From an uncultured Erwinia sp. (GTDB taxonomy: Bacteria; Pseudomonadota; Gammaproteobacteria; Enterobacterales; Enterobacteriaceae): 64,000 bases of DNA. Of this stretch, positions 34,773 to 43,000 are shown in pieces. The notes below the pieces were generated by a model, which saw only the letters and a program-made list of their open reading frames with translations, did not search any database and had not been told where the DNA came from. Both the position numbers and the translations under genes were made by a program. Position 1 is the first letter of the stretch, and each line of letters starts with the position of its first letter. The stretch is from contig CAMIKG010000003.1 of NCBI GenBank assembly GCA_946221915.1, forward strand, positions 1-64,000. Direction: 5' to 3'.

Positions 34773-36059
34773 ATGAAAAAATTACTGACTACGCTGGGGC
34801 TCACCAGCCTGGCACTGTTACCATCGCTGGCGATGGCAGCGCCTGCGGTTGCCGATAAAGCCGATAACGCCTTTATGATGATTTGCACCGCGCTGGTGCT
34901 GTTTATGTCTATACCGGGTATTGCCCTGTTTTACGGCGGTCTGATCCGCGGTAAGAACGTCCTGTCGATGCTGACCCAGGTACTGGTGACCTTCTCGCTG
35001 GTGTGTGTCCTGTGGGTGCTGTATGGCTACTCGCTGGCCTTCAGCGAAGGTAACGCCTTCTTCGGTGGCTTCAGCCTGGCGATGCTGAAAAATATTGCCC
35101 TGACCGAATTAACCGGCACCTTCTATCAGTATATTCACGTGGCGTTCCAGGCCTCTTTCGCCTGCATCACCGTGGGCCTGATTGTTGGTGCGATTGCAGA
35201 ACGTATCCGCTTCTCTGCGGTACTGATTTTTGTCGCGGTATGGCTGACGCTGGCTTACCTGCCAATCGCGCATATGGTATGGGCGGGCGGCTTCCTGGCA
35301 CAGGATGGCGCGCTGGACTTCGCGGGCGGTACTGTTGTGCATATCAACGCTGCGGTAGCAGGTCTGGTCGGTGCTTACCTGCTGGGTAAACGTGCTGGCT
35401 TCGGTAAAGAAGCATTCAAACCACACAACCTGCCAATGGTGTTTACCGGTACTGCCATCCTGTATGTTGGCTGGTTTGGCTTCAACGCTGGCTCTGCGAG
35501 TGCGGCGAACGAGATTGCTGCTCTGGCATTTGTTAACACCGTCGTTGCGACAGCGGCAGCGGTACTGGCCTGGACCTTCGGCGAGTGGATGTTCCGTGGC
35601 AAGCCTTCTCTGCTGGGCGCATGTTCTGGTGCGATTGCCGGTCTGGTGGCGATTACGCCAGCCTGTGGCTACGTCGGTGTTGGCGGCGCGCTGATTATTG
35701 GTATCGCTGGTGGTATCGCCGGTCTGTGGGGCGTGACAGTGCTGAAAAAATGGCTGCGTGTGGATGACCCCTGTGATGTGTTTGGCGTGCACGGTGTCTG
35801 TGGTATCGTAGGTTGTATCCTGACTGGCGTGTTCGCTTCCTCTTCACTGGGCGGCGTGGGTTATGCGGAAGGCGTGACCATGGGCCATCAGGTTCTGGTG
35901 CAGCTGGAGAGCGTGGCGCTGACCATCGTCTGGACTGCGGTTGTTGCTTTCGTCGGCTTCAAACTGGCGGATATGATTGTTGGCCTGCGTGTGCCGGAAG
36001 ATCAGGAACGTGAAGGTCTGGACGTCAACAGCCACGGCGAAAACGCTTACAACCAGTAA
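34773..36059 (+). CDS. amtB: AmtB ammonium channel
   Basis: 428 residues from MKKLLTTLGL at 34773, identical in length to E. coli AmtB; a GTG six codons upstream is open but unneeded. Cleaved signal peptide ending LAMAAPAVADKADNAF, then eleven membrane helices. The twin histidines of the pore lie in GGTVVHINAA and FGVHGVCGI. Trimeric inner membrane channel regulated by GlnK. The C-terminal tail EREGLDVNSHGENAYNQ, the GlnK contact, is conserved. Confidence 0.97.
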   Translation: MKKLLTTLGLTSLALLPSLAMAAPAVADKADNAFMMICTALVLFMSIPGIALFYGGLIRGKNVLSMLTQVLVTFSLVCVLWVLYGYSLAFSEGNAFFGGFSLAMLKNIALTELTGTFYQYIHVAFQASFACITVGLIVGAIAERIRFSAVLIFVAVWLTLAYLPIAHMVWAGGFLAQDGALDFAGGTVVHINAAVAGLVGAYLLGKRAGFGKEAFKPHNLPMVFTGTAILYVGWFGFNAGSASAANEIAALAFVNTVVATAAAVLAWTFGEWMFRGKPSLLGACSGAIAGLVAITPACGYVGVGGALIIGIAGGIAGLWGVTVLKKWLRVDDPCDVFGVHGVCGIVGCILTGVFASSSLGGVGYAEGVTMGHQVLVQLESVALTIVWTAVVAFVGFKLADMIVGLRVPEDQEREGLDVNSHGENAYNQ

Positions 36060-36107
36060 ATCGGGAAAAGTGCTCAGAAGAGCAGTGCGCTAAAATAAGA
36101 AAAAACA

Positions 36108-36137
36108 AAGGGGGCGATGCGATGGCATTGCCCCCTT
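36108..36137 (+). terminator. Terminator of glnK-amtB
   Basis: 13-bp arms aagggggcgatgc (36108-36120) and gcattgccccctt (36125-36137), one G-T pair, loop gatg. The tail is actattt, only weakly T-rich. Confidence 0.78.
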
Positions 36138-36178
36138 ACTATTTGAACTCTCAGCGATATATCTGCAGTTGACTGGCG

Positions 36179-36256
36179 GATCGAGATACCCGGGGCGACC
36201 ACGGCGCGGTCCTGCGCGGACAAGCCGCTGCGGAGCCATCGCCGTGTTTCCCCTAA
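36179..36256 (-). repeat. Dispersed intergenic repeat, copy 2
   Basis: Reverse complement of the 6918-7000 element with about six bases fewer and scattered substitutions. It lies between convergent amtB and tesB. Within it cccggggcgaccacggcgcg and the revcomp ggcgatggc region allow partial pairing. Confidence 0.75.
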
Positions 36257-36322
36257 TCACTCACTTGCGGGTTGTCTGCAAGAAACGACAAGCCATCCGA
36301 ATAACCCACTGACTTCGCTCTG

Positions 36323-37183
36323 TTAACTGCGCAGGCGCATCACGCCTTCCTGCACCGTTGACGCCACCAGCTCGCCCTGCTGGTTATAGAACTCGCCACG
36401 CACAAAGCCACGCGCACCGGAGGCCGAAGTGCTCTCCACGCTGTACAGCAGCCACTCATTCAGGTCGAACGGGCGATGGAACCACATGGAGTGGTCAATG
36501 GTCGCTACCTGCATGCCCGGTTCAAGGAAGCCTTTCCCATGCGGCTGCAATGCCACTGGCAGGAAATTAAAATCGGAAGCGTAACCCAGCAAGTATTGAT
36601 GGATACGCAGGTCTTCGGGCATCGGCCCATTGGCGCGGAACCAGACGTGGCGCGCAGGTTCATCCACGTGGCCCTGCAAGGGGTTGTGGAATTTCACCGG
36701 ACGCATTTCCAGCGGTTTCTCGGCGAGAAACTTCTCGCGCGCTTTTTCCGGAATAAACGCCGCCAGCTGGCGGGCAATATCAGTTTCTGACGGCAGCAGA
36801 TCCGGGCCTGGCACTTCCGGCATGGTTTTCTGGTGCTCAAAGCCGCTTTCCGGTGCCTGGAACGAGGCGGTCATATAAAAGATCGGCTGACCGTTCTGGA
36901 TCGCGCTGACGCGACGTGCGCTAAAACTGTGGCCGTCGCGCAGCGTCTCGACATCATAAATAATCGCTTTCTGGCTGTCTCCCGGGCGCAAAAAGTAGCT
37001 GTGAAACGAGTGGATCACCCGTTCGACGGGCACCGTCTGTTTCGCGGCATATAGCGCCTGACCGACAACCTGGCCGCCAAAGACCTGACGCAGCCCCAGA
37101 TCCTCACTCTGGCCGCGGAACAGCCCCTCTTCTAATTTTTCTAAATTGAGTAGATTCAGCAGATTTTGCAGTGCCTGGCTCAT
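36323..37183 (-). CDS. tesB: Acyl-CoA thioesterase II
   Basis: 286 residues from MSQALQNLLNLLNLEKLEEGLFRG at 37183, with GAGG eight bases before; a GTG one codon earlier is also open. Double-hotdog thioesterase that hydrolyses medium- and long-chain acyl-CoA. The catalytic region includes the conserved aspartate in ATIDHSMWFHRPF and the threonine/glutamine positions in VASTVQEGVMRLR. Convergent with amtB, divergent from ybaY. Confidence 0.96.
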   Translation of the reverse strand: MSQALQNLLNLLNLEKLEEGLFRGQSEDLGLRQVFGGQVVGQALYAAKQTVPVERVIHSFHSYFLRPGDSQKAIIYDVETLRDGHSFSARRVSAIQNGQPIFYMTASFQAPESGFEHQKTMPEVPGPDLLPSETDIARQLAAFIPEKAREKFLAEKPLEMRPVKFHNPLQGHVDEPARHVWFRANGPMPEDLRIHQYLLGYASDFNFLPVALQPHGKGFLEPGMQVATIDHSMWFHRPFDLNEWLLYSVESTSASGARGFVRGEFYNQQGELVASTVQEGVMRLRS

Positions 37184-37408
37184 CACAACGCCCTCAACAA
37201 TGATTCAGCATTCAGTTTGCGAGATCCGACCAGTTGCCGTCAACAGCGATAAAGCGGAATGTGCTTCTTTTAGCCGTCATAAATGATGAAAAGTTGTCAG
37301 CAGGAAAAAATCAGTAACTTGTGCCAGGCTTTAGCCTGTGACGCTGACTCACAGCGCGGTTCTGTCCGTTGCAGGGCGGGACACATTGATAAGAAGGAGA
37401 ATAAATCA

Positions 37409-37966
37409 ATGAAATTTTGGTATCTGATGAGTGGCGCGGCACTGGCTGTGGCTCTGGCAGGTTGCGCGCATAAAGGTAAAGATATTCCCACTCCAACACC
37501 AGGTTCGCCGACGGCCGGACATCAGGCAGCGATAGCCCAGCCGAATGTCGATGCCACGGTATTTATTCGTCAGCGCGTGGCATTACCGCCGGATGCGGTG
37601 GTGACGGTGACATTGTCGGATGCCAGCGTGGCTGATGCGCCATCGCGCGTCATCGCGCAGCGCGTGGTGCGTACGGAAGGTAAGCAGCCGCCGTATCACT
37701 TCAAACTGCCGTATAACCCGGCCGACATCCAGCCCAACGCGCGTATCCTGCTGAGCTCCGCGATTGCTATTGACGGCAAAATCACCTTTATCACCGAGGC
37801 GGTGAAACCGGTGATAAACGGTGGTGGTACTAAAGCTGAACTGCTGCTGGTGCCGGTGCCGGAAGTGGCGCTGCCGACGCACAGCGGGGCGGCGACCACG
37901 GTGCCGCCAACCTCACCAACGCAGGTCACGCCATCTTCGGCTGTACCAGCACCGACTACCTACTGA
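37409..37966 (+). CDS. ybaY: YbaY, lipoprotein with YscW-like domain
   Basis: 185 residues from MKFWYLMSGAALAVALAGC at 37409 behind AAGGAGA. Lipobox ALAGC, lipidated C19, next residues AHK, so outer membrane targeting is expected. The central domain (VDATVFIRQRVALPPDAVVTVTLSDAS...) is the YscW/YbaY beta-rich lipoprotein family, related to type III secretion pilotins in name only. The P/T/S-rich tail is low-complexity. Role unknown. Confidence 0.92.
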   Translation: MKFWYLMSGAALAVALAGCAHKGKDIPTPTPGSPTAGHQAAIAQPNVDATVFIRQRVALPPDAVVTVTLSDASVADAPSRVIAQRVVRTEGKQPPYHFKLPYNPADIQPNARILLSSAIAIDGKITFITEAVKPVINGGGTKAELLLVPVPEVALPTHSGAATTVPPTSPTQVTPSSAVPAPTTY

Positions 37967-37980
37967 TAATCAGCCCGTCC

Positions 37981-38010
37981 CGGCGAGGCAATGTTTGCCT
38001 CGCCGTTTCT
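37981..38010 (+). terminator. Intrinsic terminator of ybaY, convergent with ybaZ
   Basis: Perfect 11-bp arms cggcgaggcaa (37981-37991) and ttgcctcgccg (37995-38005) with loop tgt and tail tttct. Confidence 0.88.
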
Positions 38011-38321
38011 CAATACTGCCAGCGATACTGCTGCAGCGACACTTTGCCGTCATCACTCACTTCAATCCCTTCCGCTTCCAGCGCATCACGCTGACGAAAT
38101 AAATCGTCGCCGATCAGGGAAATTTCCCCGTTACGGTTAATTACCCGATGCCACGGGAGCTGGCTGCCTTTCGGCAACCGGCGCAGGACCCCGCCGACCT
38201 GACGCGCAGCACGCGGCGAACCGGCAAGGCGCGCGATATCGCCATAAGTGGTGACGCAGCCATAAGGAATAGCGGCGACAATTTGCCAGACTCTTTGTGG
38301 GAAGCCGTCGTTATCAGACAT
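38010..38321 (-). CDS. ybaZ: Alkyltransferase-like protein (Atl/YbaZ)
   Basis: 103 residues from MSDNDGFPQRVWQIVAAIPYG at 38321; the longer frame lacks similarity. Resembles the DNA-binding domain of O6-alkylguanine transferases (GSPRAARQVGGVLRRLP), but the active-site PCHRV is replaced by PWHRV. Such ATL proteins bind O6-alkylguanine without repairing it and recruit nucleotide excision repair. The tryptophan in place of cysteine is diagnostic. Confidence 0.93.
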   Translation of the reverse strand: MSDNDGFPQRVWQIVAAIPYGCVTTYGDIARLAGSPRAARQVGGVLRRLPKGSQLPWHRVINRNGEISLIGDDLFRQRDALEAEGIEVSDDGKVSLQQYRWQY

Positions 38322-38548
38322 AAAAATGACCCGGTGAAAATATTGATAAAACCTTAATCGATGAGTTTGCGATACTACAATAAATTTTATCAAACCCCGT
38401 TTTTTTGCCGCTGAAAAGCGGACGATATTTGCCGAACGCTTTCTGCAGACAATGAGATTATCAGAATAATACCTGCTGGCAGCTGCGGCGTTATTTCAGG
38501 CAAAACGTGCTTTCTGTTCAAGAAAGCAACGGTCACTGGGGGGAGGCT

Positions 38549-38577
38549 TGCAATTGAGGGGGGCATCATTGATAATG
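38549..38577 (+). promoter_or_regulatory. Promoter of the 4.5S RNA gene
   Basis: TTGCAA (38549-38554) and GATAAT (38572-38577) with a 17-base spacer. A start near 38584 leaves a ~23-base 5' leader, similar to the leader RNase P removes from the E. coli 4.5S precursor. Confidence 0.75.
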
Positions 38578-38606
38578 CCTGCGCTCTGAAATTGAGAGCC
38601 GTCAAT

Positions 38607-38719
38607 GGAGGCCCTGTTGGTTCTCCCGCAACGCTAACTTGTGAACTCGGTCAGGTCCGGAAGGAAGCAGCCGCAGCAGGTAACGCGTGTGCCGGGATGT
38701 CGCTGGCAGGGCCTCCACC
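38607..38719 (+). ncRNA. ffs: 4.5S signal recognition particle RNA
   Basis: About 113 bases. The sequence nearly matches E. coli ffs: the 5' strand GGAGGCCCTGTTGGTTCTCC pairs with GGCAGGGCCTCC at the 3' end, and the SRP core ggtcaggtccggaaggaagc is unchanged. Binds Ffh to target membrane proteins to FtsY and SecYEG. It sits between ybaZ and hha as expected. Confidence 0.96.
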
Positions 38720-38768
38720 ATTTCAGCCCTTCGCATTGCTATTCCCGTCACGCTATTTAAAGTTGCTT

Positions 38769-38987
38769 CTAACGTACATATTTCCAGACAGAAACGGGCA
38801 CTTTGTCGTAAAGTTTATTCATCGTCAATTCAGCCAGACGGTGGTCTGCTGCGGAATTGAACACTTCTAATTCATCATCAGATAATTCGTATTTATTTTT
38901 TTCAATTACACGTTCAAGGGTGTCGATAGAACGGCAGCGTCTTAAACGCATCAGGTAATCTGTTTTTGTCAGAATTTTGTCAGTCAT
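38769..38987 (-). CDS. hha: Hha, haemolysin expression modulator
   Basis: 72 residues from MTDKILTKTDYLMRLRRC at 38987, E. coli length. Small all-helical protein that associates with H-NS to silence horizontally acquired A+T-rich genes. Highly conserved (SIDTLERVIEKNKYEL, ADHRLAELTMNKLYDK). It follows tomB by 29 bases; Hha and TomB form a toxin/antitoxin-like pair in E. coli. Confidence 0.97.
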   Translation of the reverse strand: MTDKILTKTDYLMRLRRCRSIDTLERVIEKNKYELSDDELEVFNSAADHRLAELTMNKLYDKVPVSVWKYVR

Positions 38988-39016
38988 TGTTAAACCATAG
39001 TAAAAATAAGGGGTTG

Positions 39017-39397
39017 CTAAAATGAGTGGCTGGCTGGTGCTGGCCGAATCGCGCACTCTTCCGCGAAAATGTTAAAAAGCCGTTTAGCTGATTTTTGCCA
39101 GCGCTGAAGATCCTGAACATTAATACCGTAGTTACTGAAAAGCATAAATGTATCGTCAAGATATTCATCGATCTGAGCAATCAGATCCTCATCTTCAACA
39201 TGCTTGATTTTGTAATTCATGGTGAAAGAAGCGATATGTTCAATCAATTCGTTGAGCTGTAAATTCACCGCAGAAGTCGGATCATTAACCCAGCCGTGAT
39301 GACTATCACCGAGGGTCGCCATACTTTCAGCGTACAGATTTTCACACAAGAATTTCAACTGGGCAATATCATGCCTTTTTGGTGAGTATTCGTCCAT
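39017..39397 (-). CDS. tomB: TomB, Hha antidote (YbaJ)
   Basis: 126 residues from MDEYSPKRHDIAQLKFLCENLY at 39397, with GGAGGGG upstream. Antagonises Hha toxicity and lowers biofilm formation in E. coli. The reactive cysteine near residue 18 (FLCENLY) used for Hha oxidation is present. The C-terminus after residue 110 diverges from E. coli. Co-directional with hha, which follows. Confidence 0.95.
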   Translation of the reverse strand: MDEYSPKRHDIAQLKFLCENLYAESMATLGDSHHGWVNDPTSAVNLQLNELIEHIASFTMNYKIKHVEDEDLIAQIDEYLDDTFMLFSNYGINVQDLQRWQKSAKRLFNIFAEECAIRPAPASHSF

Positions 39398-39549
39398 CTC
39401 TTTCCCCTCCATAGCAAGTGATACATGCTGGTGCATGAACTGTGGCACAAAGGTTGTGGCCTGGAAGCGATGATAAAAAATACTTTATTAAACGGACACT
39501 ATGAATATAACGCAAATTAATTAATGTTGCCTGAGTTAATTACCAAAAA

Positions 39550-39903
39550 TTACAATTCACCATCGGTTGAAGGGTATTGATTGTCTGTCAGTTCGAAGGC
39601 GAGAAAACCGGGAATAATCTGGAAAGTTACACTCTCAGAGACGGTCTCACTCGCGTCTATATCCAGACAGGCGTTGAATATGTTCCAGTCGAACTGATAA
39701 CTCATTTTATAACGTAAACTTCCCTGCGGATCTATGGAAATAATTTTCAGGCTGCCGGGAACAAAACGGGCATTCACAGAATACCAGGTTAAATCCCCCA
39801 CCAAACCCTGTTCTATTTTGGGAATATTCTGTTCAATTATTTCTTTCAATATTAGCGGGTCGACTGCATCGTGCAAATTGTTGCAGGGAATTAATGTGCG
39901 CAT
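39550..39903 (-). CDS. Unrecognised small protein (117 residues)
   Basis: I do not recognise this gene. 117 residues from MRTLIPCNNLHDAVDPLILKEII, with a weak ACGGA ribosome site seven bases before. No signal peptide, membrane helix or metal motif; an early helical part is followed by a beta-rich section (SLKIISIDPQGSLRYKMSYQFDW...). It lies in an A+T-rich interval upstream of tomB, on the same strand, 152 bases away. Base composition suggests acquired DNA. It could belong to the Hha/TomB locus, but nothing proves it. Confidence 0.6.
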   Translation of the reverse strand: MRTLIPCNNLHDAVDPLILKEIIEQNIPKIEQGLVGDLTWYSVNARFVPGSLKIISIDPQGSLRYKMSYQFDWNIFNACLDIDASETVSESVTFQIIPGFLAFELTDNQYPSTDGEL

Positions 39904-40164
39904 TTTTCCGTCACTGAGTTAACAACTACTTATATTGATCATTGTGTTAAGTGCCAAATAATGCAAGTGGCAAAAAAAGCGGTAAAACTATCGGTTTGAT
40001 TTTAATGGGTTTTATTTTGTGCGGCTTTTCCTTTTTTTGCGATAGTTCACACCTTGCTGTTGAGTTTTATTTATCAAACCCTTTTTGCTATCGCGTGATT
40101 AATAACGTAACACCTTGATACATTTTCCCTGGCGCTCACGGCATAATCGTTACAGTAATTAGTG

Positions 40165-40180
40165 TTATGTTATAACATAA
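40165..40180 (+). promoter_or_regulatory. Zur-type operator before the zinc ABC operon
   Basis: Perfect 16-bp palindrome TTATGTTATAACATAA, 22 bases before the first start codon. The 16 bases TGTTATGTTATAACAT recur exactly, on the opposite strand, before rpmE2. Resembles the enterobacterial Zur box core (TGTTATA...TATAACA). Confidence 0.72.
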
Positions 40181-40201
40181 TTGTTATTTCGGAGTGCCTC
40201 C

Positions 40202-40324
40202 ATGTCTTCCTCATCTGTTCCGCAACCGACGTTGCTGACTCTCTCTGTCGTCAGTCGCGTGTTGCTGGCTCTGTTGCCTGTGGCCTTACTTGGCGCAGCA
40301 GTATGGTGGGCCATCGCCATATGA
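40202..40324 (+). CDS. 40-residue predicted membrane peptide, coupled to the zinc transporter
   Basis: A short frame from ATG at 40202 with a strong GGAGTGCCTCC site. It begins MSSSSVPQPTLLTLSV and carries one hydrophobic segment (about residues 20-39, VLLALLPVALLGAAVWWAIA). The stop shares ATGA with the start of the ATPase gene, so translation is coupled. First gene after the Zur-type palindrome. I know no named family. It could be a small subunit or regulator of the transporter, or a leader peptide whose only role is coupling. Confidence 0.62.
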   Translation: MSSSSVPQPTLLTLSVVSRVLLALLPVALLGAAVWWAIAI

Positions 40325-41004
40325 TTACCCTGGAAAATTTGCAGGCGGGATATCGCCGCCTGCCGGTGACCCCTGTTATTAATGGTCATTTTAGTGCGGG
40401 TTCGATGACCGCACTGACTGGCGCAAACGGCAGTGGTAAGTCGACACTGCTGAAAACTCTTGCCGGATTATTACCGCCCGTTGCCGGACGCTACCAGCGC
40501 AGTGTGCCAGCGAAAGCGCTGGGCTGGCTGCCGCAGCAGTCGGAAATTGAACGCCAGTTTCCGCTGACGGTGTTTGATTTAGTGGCAATGGGCTGCTGGC
40601 CGCGTTGCGGCTGGTTTGGCGTCATTGGTCGGGAATTACGTGGCGAAATTATGCAGACGCTGCAGCGTGTCAGAATGGCGGATTTTGCCGACGCTCAGCC
40701 GGGCGCGTTGTCCGGTGGACAGCTGCAGCGGGTGCTGTTTGCGCGTTTACTGATGCAGCAGGCCCCGCTGCTGCTGCTCGACGAACCGTTTACCGGCATC
40801 GACAGTCAGACCGTGGAATTGCTGCTGGATGTGCTGGTGGAACGGCATCGCGCGGGCTGCACGCTGATTGTGGTGCTGCACGATTTGGCGATGGTGAATA
40901 GCTGGTTCCCGCGTCAGCTGCAGCTGCATACCGACGGCGTGGAGTGGCGTAATGGTGCGGTGCGACCGCAGCCCCTGCGTCAGGTGGGAGGAGGGCAATC
41001 ATGA
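40321..41004 (+). CDS. Zinc-type ABC transporter, ATP-binding subunit
   Basis: 227 residues from MITLENLQAGYRRLP at 40321; the frame is open upstream to 40162 but overlaps the coupled small ORF. Walker A GANGSGKST, signature LSGGQLQRVLFAR and Walker B LLLLDEPFTGID are all intact. Resembles the ZnuC/SitB/YfeB group of metal importers. ATGA overlaps join it to both the small ORF and the permease, so all four genes form one operon. The Zur-type box argues for zinc rather than manganese or iron. Confidence 0.88.
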   Translation: MITLENLQAGYRRLPVTPVINGHFSAGSMTALTGANGSGKSTLLKTLAGLLPPVAGRYQRSVPAKALGWLPQQSEIERQFPLTVFDLVAMGCWPRCGWFGVIGRELRGEIMQTLQRVRMADFADAQPGALSGGQLQRVLFARLLMQQAPLLLLDEPFTGIDSQTVELLLDVLVERHRAGCTLIVVLHDLAMVNSWFPRQLQLHTDGVEWRNGAVRPQPLRQVGGGQS

Positions 41005-41873
41005 CCGACCTGCTGCAGCCTTTCCTTGAATTTGGGTTTATGCGCCGCGCGCTGGTGGCCTGTGTTGCGCTATCTATCTGCGCCACGCCGCTGGGTGTGT
41101 TCCTGCAGTTACGCCGGATGAGCCTGGTGGGGGATGCGTTGTCCCATGCTGTGCTGCCAGGCGCGGCGATTGGCTATTTGATCTCCGGTCTGTCGCTGGT
41201 GGCGATGGGCATTGGCGGCTTTATCGCCGGCTTATCGGTGGCGCTGCTGTCCGGCGCCGTCAGCCGTTTTACGCCGCTGCGCGAAGACGCCAGCTTCGCC
41301 GGTTTTTACCTTGGCTCACTGGCGCTGGGCGTTACGCTGGTATCGCTGCGTGGCTCCAGCGTCGATCTGCTGCATGTGCTGTTCGGTTCTCTGCTGGCGG
41401 TTGACAACCAGTCCATTCTGCTGGTGGGGGCGATTGCGGCTTTTACATTGCTGGTGCTGGCAGTGATCTATCGTCCGCTGGTGATCGACGCCTTTGACGC
41501 CAGTTTCTTACGCGCGCAGAGCCGCTGGAGCCCGGCGCTGGTACATGGCGCCTTTCTTATCTTAGTGGTGATCAATCTGGTGGCCGGTTTTCAGGTGCTG
41601 GGCACGCTGATGTCAGTAGGGCTGATGATGCTGCCTGCGACCAGTGCACGTTTCTGGAGCCAGCGCCTGCCCGGCATGCTGGCCGCGGCGATGCTGCTGG
41701 CGGTGATTGCCAGTTTCTGTGGCCTGTACGCCTCATTTTATCTCTCATTACCTGCCGGTCCGGCGGTAGTGCTGAGCGCCGCGATACTGTTTTTTATCTC
41801 GATTTTTGTGGGACCCCACGGCGGTTTATTGAACCGGCGTCGAGGTTTGTTGACAGGTAAGGAGAAAGCATGA
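41001..41873 (+). CDS. Zinc-type ABC transporter, permease subunit
   Basis: 290 residues, hydrophobic throughout, of the ABC-3 family (ZnuB/YfeC/SitC type): family features include FLQLRRMSLVGDALSHAVLPG near the start, eight to nine membrane helices, and GLMMLPATSARFWS. Inner membrane. Starts in an ATGA overlap with the ATPase gene and ends in another with the binding-protein gene. Confidence 0.9.
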   Translation: MTDLLQPFLEFGFMRRALVACVALSICATPLGVFLQLRRMSLVGDALSHAVLPGAAIGYLISGLSLVAMGIGGFIAGLSVALLSGAVSRFTPLREDASFAGFYLGSLALGVTLVSLRGSSVDLLHVLFGSLLAVDNQSILLVGAIAAFTLLVLAVIYRPLVIDAFDASFLRAQSRWSPALVHGAFLILVVINLVAGFQVLGTLMSVGLMMLPATSARFWSQRLPGMLAAAMLLAVIASFCGLYASFYLSLPAGPAVVLSAAILFFISIFVGPHGGLLNRRRGLLTGKEKA

Positions 41874-42748
41874 AGAAGTTACCCATCGCGCTGGCATTGA
41901 GCGCGCTGATAGCCAGCCCATTAGCGCTGGCGAACACGGTGGAAACCGTCGCCAGCTTTACCGTTCTGGCGGACATCGTCCAGCAGGTGGGCGGTGAGCA
42001 TGTCAAAGTGAAAAGTCTGGTTGGGCCGAATGGCGACCCACACAGTTTTGAGCCGACGCCGCAGGATAGTCAGGCGCTGTCGAAAGCAGATGTGGTGTTT
42101 GTCAGCGGTCTGGGCATGGAGGGCTGGATGGATCGGCTGGTGCAGGCTTCCGGCTATAAAGGCAAAGTCGTGGTCGCGTCTGAAGGTATCGACACGCGCA
42201 AAATGGAAGAGGATGGCAAAACCATCACCGATCCTCACGCCTGGAACAGCGCACATAACGGCGCCATTTACGCCAGCAATGTGATGAATGCGCTGATTGC
42301 CGCTGACCCGCAGGACGCCGCCTATTTCCGCCAGCGTGGCACCGCCTATATCAGTCAGCTCAACCAGCTGGACAGCTGGGCGCAAAAGACCTTTAGCGGC
42401 GTTCCGGCAGCGAAAAGAAAGATCCTCACCAGCCATGATGCTTTTGGTTATTTTGGTCAGCGCTATGGCGTGCAGTTCCTGGCGCCGGTGGGCTTTTCCA
42501 CCGAGTCAGAAGCCAGCGCCAGTGATGTCGCCGCTCTGATTAAGCAGCTGAAGAGCGAGAAGATCCACACTTACTTTATTGAGAACCAGACCGATCCGCG
42601 CCTGGTGCAACAGATTGCTACTGCGACCGGTGCGCAGCCGGGCGGGGAGCTGTATCCGGAAGCGCTGTCAGAAAAAGACGGTCCGGCAGCCAGCTATGTG
42701 GCAGCGTTTAAACATAATGTTGAGAGTATTGCCGCCAGTATGAAGTGA
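41870..42748 (+). CDS. Zinc-type ABC transporter, periplasmic binding protein
   Basis: 292 residues. Signal peptide MKKLPIALALSALIASPLALA cleaved about residue 21. Cluster A-I (TroA/ZnuA-like) metal-binding protein. Candidate ligands: histidine in GDPHSFEPTPQD, histidine in TDPHAWNSAHNG, histidine in SHDAFGYFGQRYG and the aspartate in TDPRLVQQ. No long His-rich loop typical of ZnuA, so it may belong to the general metal group; Zur-type control supports zinc. Two hairpins follow. Confidence 0.88.
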   Translation: MKKLPIALALSALIASPLALANTVETVASFTVLADIVQQVGGEHVKVKSLVGPNGDPHSFEPTPQDSQALSKADVVFVSGLGMEGWMDRLVQASGYKGKVVVASEGIDTRKMEEDGKTITDPHAWNSAHNGAIYASNVMNALIAADPQDAAYFRQRGTAYISQLNQLDSWAQKTFSGVPAAKRKILTSHDAFGYFGQRYGVQFLAPVGFSTESEASASDVAALIKQLKSEKIHTYFIENQTDPRLVQQIATATGAQPGGELYPEALSEKDGPAASYVAAFKHNVESIAASMK

Positions 42749-42752
42749 GATT

Positions 42753-42776
42753 AACCCCGCCCGGCAGGGCGGGGTT
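42753..42776 (+). terminator. Hairpin after the zinc ABC operon
   Basis: Perfect 10-bp arms aaccccgccc (42753-42762) and gggcggggtt (42767-42776) with loop ggca. T tract absent. Confidence 0.7.
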
Positions 42777-42791
42777 ATGAGTGCCTCGAAT

Positions 42792-42818
42792 AAAAAAAGG
42801 GCCGGATATCTCCGGCCC
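42792..42818 (-). terminator. Intrinsic terminator of rpmE2-rpmJ2
   Basis: Perfect arms gggccgga (42799-42806) and tccggccc (42811-42818). Seven A at 42792-42798 give the U tract on the minus strand. Confidence 0.88.
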
Positions 42819-42847
42819 AAACACGACATTTCCCCTGAGGGATAGCA

Positions 42848-42991
42848 CTAACGTTTTTTCTTTTTCCGGCCCTGCACTGCTTTAAAGCGCGGGTTGGTTT
42901 TGCAGATCACATAGATACGGCCTTTACGGCGCACGACTTTGCAATCTTTGTGACGTGTTTTCGCGGAACGAAGTGAACTCAGTACCTGCAT
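42848..42991 (-). CDS. rpmJ2: Ribosomal protein L36 paralogue without zinc ribbon
   Basis: 47 residues beginning MQVLSSLRSAKTRHKDCKVV and ending in a lysine-rich tail (GRKKKKR), like E. coli YkgO. It retains only C17 and C30 rather than the full zinc-binding C/C/C/H set, so it works without zinc. AGGGG precedes ATG at 42991. It follows rpmE2 after nine bases. Such paralogues replace zinc-bound L36 when Zur derepresses, freeing zinc. Confidence 0.9.
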   Translation of the reverse strand: MQVLSSLRSAKTRHKDCKVVRRKGRIYVICKTNPRFKAVQGRKKKKR

Positions 42992-43000
42992 GACAGCCCC

